Positions 1 through 4,244 of a DNA stretch of 5,210 nt are shown in pieces. This DNA is from Candidatus Acetothermia bacterium (GTDB lineage Bacteria; Bipolaricaulota; Bipolaricaulia; UBA7950; UBA9294). The position numbers and the translations under genes were made by a program. The notes beneath the pieces were generated by a model. The model did no database searches, was not told the origin of the DNA, and was given only the letters and a program-made list of their open reading frames with translations. The stretch is taken from assembly GCA_003650505.1 (NCBI GenBank), contig QMQL01000073.1, positions 1 through 5,210 of the forward strand, read 5' to 3'. Position 1 is the first letter of the stretch. Each line of letters opens with the position of its first letter.

Positions 1-1367
1 AGCTCGTGATCAAGGGAGGGACGATTGTCACCCCGCTTTCGACCCGTTCGGCCGAGATCGGGATCGACGGGGGGAGGATCGCGGCGATCGGGGAGAACCT
101 CTCCGGACGGGAGGAGATCGACGCCTCCGGGATGCTCGTCCTCCCCGGTGCCATCGACGCCCATACCCACATGGCCCTCCCGGTAGCCGGTACCCGTTCG
201 AGCGACGACTTCCACACCGGCACGATCGCCGCTGCCGCCGGCGGGGTGACGACGATCGTCGACTTCACCGTCGGGAGGAGGGAGACGACGATCCCCGCGG
301 AGATCGAATCGCGCCTGAAGGACGCACGGCCGGCGGTGGTCGATTACGCGTTCCACGCCGAGGTGATCGGCTGGGGGCCGGGGCGCGATGAGGAGTTCTC
401 AGCCGCGATCGAGCTCGGGGTGGTGAGCTTCAAGTTCTACACGGCGTACGAATCCTCCGGCCGGCGGACCCCTCCGCATATCATGAGGGAGGCGTTCGCC
501 GCCATCGGCCGGCTCGGGGGGACGGCCCTCGTCCACGCCGAGGATGAAGGGCTGATAGAGTCGATCGCAGCGCGGCTCACCCCCGAGGATCTCTCCCGGA
601 TGGCGACCCTCGCCGTCGCCCGGCCGCCGCTCTGCGAGGAGGCGGCGATATCGCAGGTCTCCCGGATCGCGCGGGAGACCTGCTGCCCGGTCCACATCGT
701 CCACGTCAGCTCGGCCCTCGGGCTATCGGCAGTCCGGGATGCCAAGCGAAGCGGGATCGACCTCACCGCCGAGACCTGCCCGCAGTACCTCCTTCTGACC
801 CGCGCTGTCTACGATCGCGAGGATGGATATCTCTTCTCTGCTGTCCCTCCCCTCCGCGACGAGGCCGACAGGTCCGCGCTGTGGGAGGGGCTGAGGATGC
901 GGGACATAGATCTTATCGCCACCGATCACTGCCCGTTCACCAGGGAGCAGAAGGCCTGGCGTGGCTCGTTCCTCGAGCTTCCCTACGGCCTCCCCGGCGT
1001 CGAGACCCTCCTTCCTCTCGTCTACTCGGAGGGGGTAGGAAGGGGGATCCTCGGCCTCACCGACCTTCCCCGGCTTCTGAGCGAGGCCCCGGCGCAGATC
1101 TACGGACTATATCCACGGAAGGGTGCCCTCGAGCCCGGTTCTGACGCCGACATCGTGATCTTCGATCCCGACTTTGAGTGGCGGATATCGGCCGAGGGAC
1201 TCCATATGAAGACCGACTTCTCCCCCTACGAGGGGATGGAGGTCACCGGGAAAGTCCTAGCGACGGTCTCCCGCGGGGATGTGATCTACCGCGACGGGGA
1301 GATGAACGCCGAACCGGGCCGAGGGGAGTACCTCCGGGCGGAGCCCCGGTTGCAGGGACGAGACTAG
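1..1367 (+). CDS. hyuA: Hydantoinase / dihydropyrimidinase-type cyclic amidohydrolase (5' partial)
   Basis: Zinc-dependent cytosolic amidohydrolase that should hydrolyse the cyclic amide bond of a hydantoin, dihydropyrimidine or related ureide to give an N-carbamoyl acid. Numbered from the in-frame GTG at 6, the metal-site set of the family is complete: HTH at residues 53-55, the lysine expected to be carboxylated at K143 (SFKFYTAY, which also holds the family's catalytic-type Tyr148), H177 (LVHAED), H233 (VHVSS) and D307 (TDHCPF). The C-terminal part (MKTDFSPYEG, then RGDVIYRDG) closes the usual composite beta-sandwich. The reading frame stays open to the left edge (codon 3-5 is Leu, so the protein begins ...LVIKGGTIV), and family members usually start two or three residues earlier; the true start is therefore probably just outside the window and the GTG is a fallback. 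Length about 456 aa is normal. The SFKFYTAY and TDHCPF forms fit hydantoinase/dihydropyrimidinase better than allantoinase, but the substrate is not proven. It is the upstream member of a run with carbamate kinase and carbamoyltransferases, which suggests catabolism of its ureido product. Confidence 0.5.
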   Translation, partial: LVIKGGTIVTPLSTRSAEIGIDGGRIAAIGENLSGREEIDASGMLVLPGAIDAHTHMALPVAGTRSSDDFHTGTIAAAAGGVTTIVDFTVGRRETTIPAEIESRLKDARPAVVDYAFHAEVIGWGPGRDEEFSAAIELGVVSFKFYTAYESSGRRTPPHIMREAFAAIGRLGGTALVHAEDEGLIESIAARLTPEDLSRMATLAVARPPLCEEAAISQVSRIARETCCPVHIVHVSSALGLSAVRDAKRSGIDLTAETCPQYLLLTRAVYDREDGYLFSAVPPLRDEADRSALWEGLRMRDIDLIATDHCPFTREQKAWRGSFLELPYGLPGVETLLPLVYSEGVGRGILGLTDLPRLLSEAPAQIYGLYPRKGALEPGSDADIVIFDPDFEWRISAEGLHMKTDFSPYEGMEVTGKVLATVSRGDVIYRDGEMNAEPGRGEYLRAEPRLQGRD

Positions 1368-1379
1368 TAAAGCTATCAT
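1350..1379 (+). promoter_or_regulatory. Possible sigma70-like promoter for the regulator gene
   Basis: TATCAT (1374-1379) matches the -10 consensus at five of six positions. TTGCAG (1350-1355), 18 nt upstream, keeps the TTG of a -35 box but only three of six bases. It lies across the end of the hydantoinase gene and would start transcription near 1386, shortly before the regulator's Shine-Dalgarno. A match this weak can arise by chance, although the gap is clearly AT-richer than the flanking genes. If real, it would let the regulator and downstream genes be expressed independently of the hydantoinase. Confidence 0.5.
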
Positions 1380-1399
1380 ACAGCCTGACCGCTAGTGAG

Positions 1400-1405
1400 A
1401 GGAGG
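1400..1405 (+). promoter_or_regulatory. Shine-Dalgarno that sets the regulator start at 1410
   Basis: AGGAGG lies 4 nt before ATG 1410. A GTG at 1395 is in frame but lies upstream of this motif, and using it would translate the ribosome site into an Arg-Gly-Gly-Ser leader. The ATG is therefore the better start. Confidence 0.5.
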
Positions 1406-1409
1406 CTCG

Positions 1410-2117
1410 ATGCCGTTTGAGAAGGTTCGGCCGCGGAAGGTGTCGGCGATAGCCGCTGAGCAGATCGTCGCTGCGATCAACCGAGGGGACTATCCGGTCG
1501 GGAGCAAGCTCCCGTCGGAGTTCGAGCTCGCTGAGCAGATGGGGGTCAGCCGGCCCTCGATCCGTGAGGCCCTCTCGGCTCTCGAGGCGATGTCGATCAT
1601 CGAGTCGCGGCCCGGGAGCGGTAACTACGTCCTCCGGATGCCCGGCCCGCTCGACGGGAGCAACGCCGCTCACCTGATCGAGAGCGAGGCCGGCTGCCTC
1701 GAGGTGATGGAGGCGCGGGAGGCGCTCGAGCCGCCGGTGGCGGCGCTGGTGGCGAAGTCAGGCTCGCCGGAGGGGATCGGGAAGCTGCGCGAGACGATAA
1801 AGGAGATGCGGAAGCACGCGGCCGCGGACGACTTCGACGCCTACTTCGAGGCGGACAAGGCGTTCCACTCCGCCCTTGCTGAGGCGACCGGGAACCAGCT
1901 CGTCACCGCCGCCCTCGCCCCGCTGATCAACACGATGGACCAGAAGGTGTACCGGGAGTTCACGCGGCATTACTACCTGAAGAACGTCGACGACCTCGAG
2001 GGGGTCGTCGACCTTCACGGCGACATATTGACTGCGATCGAGAACGGGGATGAGAAGACCGCGTTCGCCAAGATGGTCGAGCATTGGACCAGGATGCGCG
2101 AGATCTGGGAGGCGTGA
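1410..2117 (+). CDS. GntR-family transcriptional regulator, FadR/FCD subfamily
   Basis: DNA-binding regulator of 235 aa, a typical length for the subfamily. Residues about 8-74 form the GntR winged helix: AAEQIVAAINRGDYPVGSKLPSE leads into helix-turn-helix ELAEQMGVSRPSIREAL (39-55), then the wing SRPGSGNYV (66-74). Residues about 98-233 form the all-helical FCD effector domain, with the Asp-x3-His pair D149/H153 (EADKAFH) and the two later histidines H203 (DLHGDI) and H225 (VEHW); this D/H/H/H set is the metal site that in FCD proteins helps bind a carboxylate ligand. ATG 1410 is chosen over the in-frame GTG at 1395 because AGGAGG falls between them. The gene sits 42 nt after the hydantoinase and 57 nt before carbamate kinase, all in the same direction, so it probably controls this operon and itself, with a carboxylate intermediate (for example a ureido acid) as a plausible but unproven ligand. 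Family assignment is firm; ligand and targets are inference. Confidence 0.5.
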   Translation: MPFEKVRPRKVSAIAAEQIVAAINRGDYPVGSKLPSEFELAEQMGVSRPSIREALSALEAMSIIESRPGSGNYVLRMPGPLDGSNAAHLIESEAGCLEVMEAREALEPPVAALVAKSGSPEGIGKLRETIKEMRKHAAADDFDAYFEADKAFHSALAEATGNQLVTAALAPLINTMDQKVYREFTRHYYLKNVDDLEGVVDLHGDILTAIENGDEKTAFAKMVEHWTRMREIWEA

Positions 2118-2164
2118 ATCGGGATCGTCCGACAGGCGATATAGCTCGAAAATCAACAAGAGAA

Positions 2165-2171
2165 AGGTGAT
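2165..2171 (+). promoter_or_regulatory. Shine-Dalgarno of carbamate kinase
   Basis: AGGTGAT is complementary to the downstream part of the anti-SD stretch of 16S rRNA. Its GG falls about 7 nt before ATG 2175, a near-ideal alignment that fixes this start. It lies in a locally A-rich leader (about 2139-2165) within an otherwise GC-rich region. Confidence 0.5.
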
Positions 2172-2174
2172 TAG

Positions 2175-3125
2175 ATGGAAGAGAAGAAGGTAGTGGTGAT
2201 CGCCCTCGGGGGGAACGCCATCCTCCAGCCGGGGCAGAAGGGGACGTTCGAGGAGCAGATGAAGAACGTCGAGACTACCTGCAAACAGCTGACGCAGATG
2301 GTCCTCTCGGGGAAGTACAAGATCGTTATCACCCACGGGAACGGCCCGCAGGTCGGGAACATCCTCCTGCAGAACGAGACGGCGAAAGGCGTCGCCGCCC
2401 CGATGCCGCTCTACGTCTGCGGTGCCGAGTCGCAGGGGCTGATCGGGTACATGATCCAGCAGTCGCTCCACAACCTCCTCCAGGACGTGGGGAAGGGTGA
2501 TATCCCGGTCGCGACCGTCGTGACTCAGGTTGTGGTCGATAAGAACGACCCGGCATTCCAGAACCCGAGCAAGCCGGTCGGCCCGTTCTACTCCGAGGAG
2601 GAGGCGAAGCGCCTAGCCGACGAGAAAGGCTACCACGTCAAGGAGGACGCCGGCCGCGGCTGGCGAAGGGTCGTCCCCTCACCCGATCCGCTCGAGATAT
2701 TCGAGAAGGAGGCGATCCGCCAGCTGATCGCCGCCCGGTCGAGCGTCATCGCCTCCGGAGGAGGCGGGATCCCGGTCGTCAAGAAGGACGGGAAGCTCGA
2801 AGGGGTCGATGCGGTGATCGACAAGGACCTCGCCGGCGAGCGGCTCGCCGTCGACGTCGAGGCGAAGGTATTCCTCATCCTGACCGATGTCGATCAGGTG
2901 AAGCTGAACTACAAGACCCCGCAGGAGAAGGGGATCTCGAAGATGACCGTCGAGGAGGCGAAGCGCTACCGAGACGAGGGGCACTTCGCCAAGGGTTCGA
3001 TGGAGCCGAAGGTCCGCGCTGCGATCCGGTTCATCGAGGCCGGAGGGGAGAAGGCGATCATCACCTCCCTCGGAAAGGCGATGGACGCCCTCGAAGGAAA
3101 AGCGGGAACGACGATAACGAGGTAA
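2175..3125 (+). CDS. arcC: Carbamate kinase
   Basis: Amino-acid-kinase-fold enzyme that transfers phosphate from carbamoyl phosphate to ADP, giving ATP and carbamate (which decays to CO2 and ammonia); it is the ATP-forming last step of arginine, agmatine, allantoin and related catabolism. At 316 aa it is full length. Visible family motifs in order: ALGGNA (10-15), THGNGPQVGN (53-62), CGAESQGLIGY (82-92), KPVGPFYS (133-140, in the subdomain typical of carbamate kinases), VVPSPDP (166-172), SGGGGIPV (194-201), IDKDLAGERLA (215-225), LTDVDQV (236-242) and GSMEPKV (274-280, with K279), ending in the usual ALEGKAGT. No key motif is missing. It is downstream of the regulator and upstream of two carbamoyltransferases, which argues that those transferases act in the catabolic direction and feed it carbamoyl phosphate. 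No arginine deiminase is visible in this window, so this does not look like a standard arc operon. The stop codon overlaps the ATG of a 20-codon mini-ORF (TAATG). Confidence 0.5.
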   Translation: MEEKKVVVIALGGNAILQPGQKGTFEEQMKNVETTCKQLTQMVLSGKYKIVITHGNGPQVGNILLQNETAKGVAAPMPLYVCGAESQGLIGYMIQQSLHNLLQDVGKGDIPVATVVTQVVVDKNDPAFQNPSKPVGPFYSEEEAKRLADEKGYHVKEDAGRGWRRVVPSPDPLEIFEKEAIRQLIAARSSVIASGGGGIPVVKKDGKLEGVDAVIDKDLAGERLAVDVEAKVFLILTDVDQVKLNYKTPQEKGISKMTVEEAKRYRDEGHFAKGSMEPKVRAAIRFIEAGGEKAIITSLGKAMDALEGKAGTTITR

Positions 3126-3187
3126 TGAACCCAACAAACCCCACAAGCTCTATGAACTCAATGAACTCAAGAAACTCAACTATTTAG
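3125..3187 (+). CDS. Possible 20-codon leader/linker mini-ORF (hypothetical)
   Basis: ATG 3125 overlaps the TAA of carbamate kinase (TAATG, 3123-3127), and the frame runs 20 codons to TAG 3185-3187. The peptide is built of three-residue units rich in Asn, Ser, Thr and Pro (M-NPT-NPT-SSM-NSM-NSR-NST-I). Its stop overlaps the Shine-Dalgarno of the next gene (TAGGAGG), the same arrangement as the stop of carbamoyltransferase 1 and the Shine-Dalgarno of carbamoyltransferase 2 (TAAGGAGG). GAGG at 3119-3122 is too close for strong independent initiation, so translation, if any, would be by termination-reinitiation. I recognise no homologue. The same bases are a 9-bp repeat array, and an array whose period is divisible by three can stay open by chance, so a protein product is uncertain. 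Confidence 0.5.
   Translation: MNPTNPTSSMNSMNSRNSTI
3130..3183 (+). repeat. Six degenerate 9-bp tandem repeats in the arcC-carbamoyltransferase spacer
   Basis: Six consecutive 9-bp units are seen: CCCAACAAA, CCCCACAAG, CTCTATGAA, CTCAATGAA, CTCAAGAAA and CTCAACTAT, with consensus near CTCAATGAA. The preceding AATGAA (3124-3129) looks like a partial extra unit that overlaps the arcC stop. The + strand here is A/C-rich and very poor in G (about 5 G against 18 C over 3126-3183), in sharp contrast with the flanking genes. It should be unstructured as RNA. No hairpin or T-run is present, so it is not an intrinsic terminator. Confidence 0.5.
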
Positions 3188-3192
3188 GAGGT
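3186..3192 (+). promoter_or_regulatory. Shine-Dalgarno of carbamoyltransferase 1
   Basis: AGGAGGT, with its last G 6 nt before ATG 3198. This spacing favours ATG 3198 over the in-frame ATG at 3204, which is too far away for best pairing. The motif overlaps the TAG (3185-3187) of the upstream mini-ORF. Confidence 0.5.
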
Positions 3193-3197
3193 TTCAG

Positions 3198-4235
3198 ATG
3201 TCAATGACAAGCCTACGCGGAAGGGATTTCCTCACCTGGCTCGACTTCACCCGCGACGAGATCGAGGCGATGCTCGACACCGCCCACGAGCTGAAGCGCA
3301 GGCAGATCCGGCGCGAGCCGCACCGGATCCTCGACGGCCAGACCCTGTTCATGCTCTTCTACAACGCGTCTCTCCGTACCCGCAACTCGTTCGAGGCCGG
3401 GATGACCCAGCTCGGCGGCCACGCCCATTTCCTCCAGCCCGGTGCTGTCTACACCCCGGCGCTCAAGGGTGAGGAGATCGCGTACAAGACCGAGCGTATC
3501 TCAGACGTCGCCCGCGTCCTCGCCGAGATGGGAGACGCGATCGCGATTCGGATCTACGGGAAGCACACCGGCTGGATGTACGGGAAGGGGCATCGGATCA
3601 TCCGGGAGTTCGCCGAGTGGGCGCGGATCCCGGTGATCAACATGGAGGACGACATGTACCATCCCTGCCAGGCGCTCGCCGACGTGATGACGATGCAGGA
3701 GAAGCTCGGCCACAACCTGCAGGGAAAGAAGTTCGTGATGTCCTGGGCCTACTCCGGCTCGGTGGAGAAGCCGCTCGCCGTCCCGCAGAGCGCGATCATC
3801 TCGGCGGCGATGATGGGGATGGACGTCACCTTGGCGCATCCTGAGGGGCTCGACCTCGATCCGAACGTCCTCCAGGCGACGAAGGACCTCGCCAAGAAGA
3901 ACGGCGGTAAGTTCAAGATCCTCCACGACATGAACGAGGCGTTCAAGGACGCCGACGTCGTCTACCCGAAGGCGTGGACCGTCCAGCCGACCGACGGCTC
4001 CGGCCCGATGGACCCGGAGAAGGCCAAAGCGATCTTCGAGGCGAACAAGGATTGGATCACGACCGAAGAGAAGATGGAGCTGACGAACGACGCCCTGTAC
4101 ATGCACTGCCTCCCGGCCGACCGGGGTATGGAGGTGACCGACGAGGTGATCGACGGCCCGAACTCGGTGATCATCGAGGAGGCGGGGAACCGCCTGCACG
4201 GCCAGAAGGGGATGATGGCCCTGATCATGGGCTAA
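3198..4235 (+). CDS. Carbamoyltransferase 1, knotted YgeW/acetylornithine-transcarbamylase-like, substrate unknown
   Basis: Aspartate/ornithine carbamoyltransferase superfamily enzyme of 345 aa, complete. The N-terminal carbamoyl-phosphate domain carries SLRTR (58-62), followed by NSFEAGMTQLGGH and HPCQ (155-158). The C-terminal second-substrate domain carries the proline-containing loop SWAYSGSVEKPLAVPQS (182-198), MDVTLAHPEG (208-217), HCLPAD (303-308) and the ending EAGNRLHGQKGMMALIMG. The loop at 182-198 and its context resemble E. coli YgeW and the acetylornithine/succinylornithine transcarbamylases, which have a trefoil-knotted second domain, rather than ordinary ornithine carbamoyltransferase. 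HCLPAD matches YgeW as I recall it; at the place where acetylornithine transcarbamylase has its carboxylated lysine this protein has Glu312. It is shorter than E. coli YgeW (about 395 aa). With carbamate kinase upstream, it most likely phosphorolyses a ureido compound to carbamoyl phosphate. Superfamily is certain, knotted class likely, substrate unknown; databases may label it ornithine carbamoyltransferase. Confidence 0.5.
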   Translation: MSMTSLRGRDFLTWLDFTRDEIEAMLDTAHELKRRQIRREPHRILDGQTLFMLFYNASLRTRNSFEAGMTQLGGHAHFLQPGAVYTPALKGEEIAYKTERISDVARVLAEMGDAIAIRIYGKHTGWMYGKGHRIIREFAEWARIPVINMEDDMYHPCQALADVMTMQEKLGHNLQGKKFVMSWAYSGSVEKPLAVPQSAIISAAMMGMDVTLAHPEGLDLDPNVLQATKDLAKKNGGKFKILHDMNEAFKDADVVYPKAWTVQPTDGSGPMDPEKAKAIFEANKDWITTEEKMELTNDALYMHCLPADRGMEVTDEVIDGPNSVIIEEAGNRLHGQKGMMALIMG

Positions 4236-4240
4236 GGAGG
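4233..4240 (+). promoter_or_regulatory. Shine-Dalgarno of carbamoyltransferase 2 fused to the preceding stop codon
   Basis: TAAGGAGG contains both the stop codon of carbamoyltransferase 1 (4233-4235) and a full AGGAGG (4235-4240) placed 4 nt before ATG 4245. This arrangement indicates translational coupling of the two carbamoyltransferases, as expected if they are needed in fixed proportion. Confidence 0.5.
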
Positions 4241-4244
4241 GACC

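Noticed and set aside
1395..1409. Upstream GTG start for the regulator
   Set aside because: The AGGAGG ribosome site lies inside this extension and points to ATG 1410.
2119..2132. Short inverted repeat TCGG/CCGA with a 6-nt spacer after the regulator
   Set aside because: Four-base arms and no following T-run: neither a terminator nor a convincing operator.
2140..2145. TATAGC as a -10 box before arcC
   Set aside because: Only four of six matches and nothing like a -35 box at suitable spacing (2117-2122 is AATCGG).
1758..2471. 237-codon open frame on the - strand
   Set aside because: It overlaps the regulator and arcC antisense, is rich in Leu/Arg/Asp/Val and has no recognisable motif; it is a by-product of high-GC codon bias.
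3130..3183. CRISPR-like array
   Set aside because: Units are 9 bp, contiguous and without spacers.
3501..4199. 232-codon open frame on the - strand
   Set aside because: It is antisense to carbamoyltransferase 1, which has a full motif set, and its composition is typical of a shadow frame.
3198..4235. Ordinary biosynthetic ornithine carbamoyltransferase (argF)
   Set aside because: The proline-containing loop, HCLPAD motif and catabolic neighbours point to the YgeW/knotted group; no arg biosynthesis gene is nearby.
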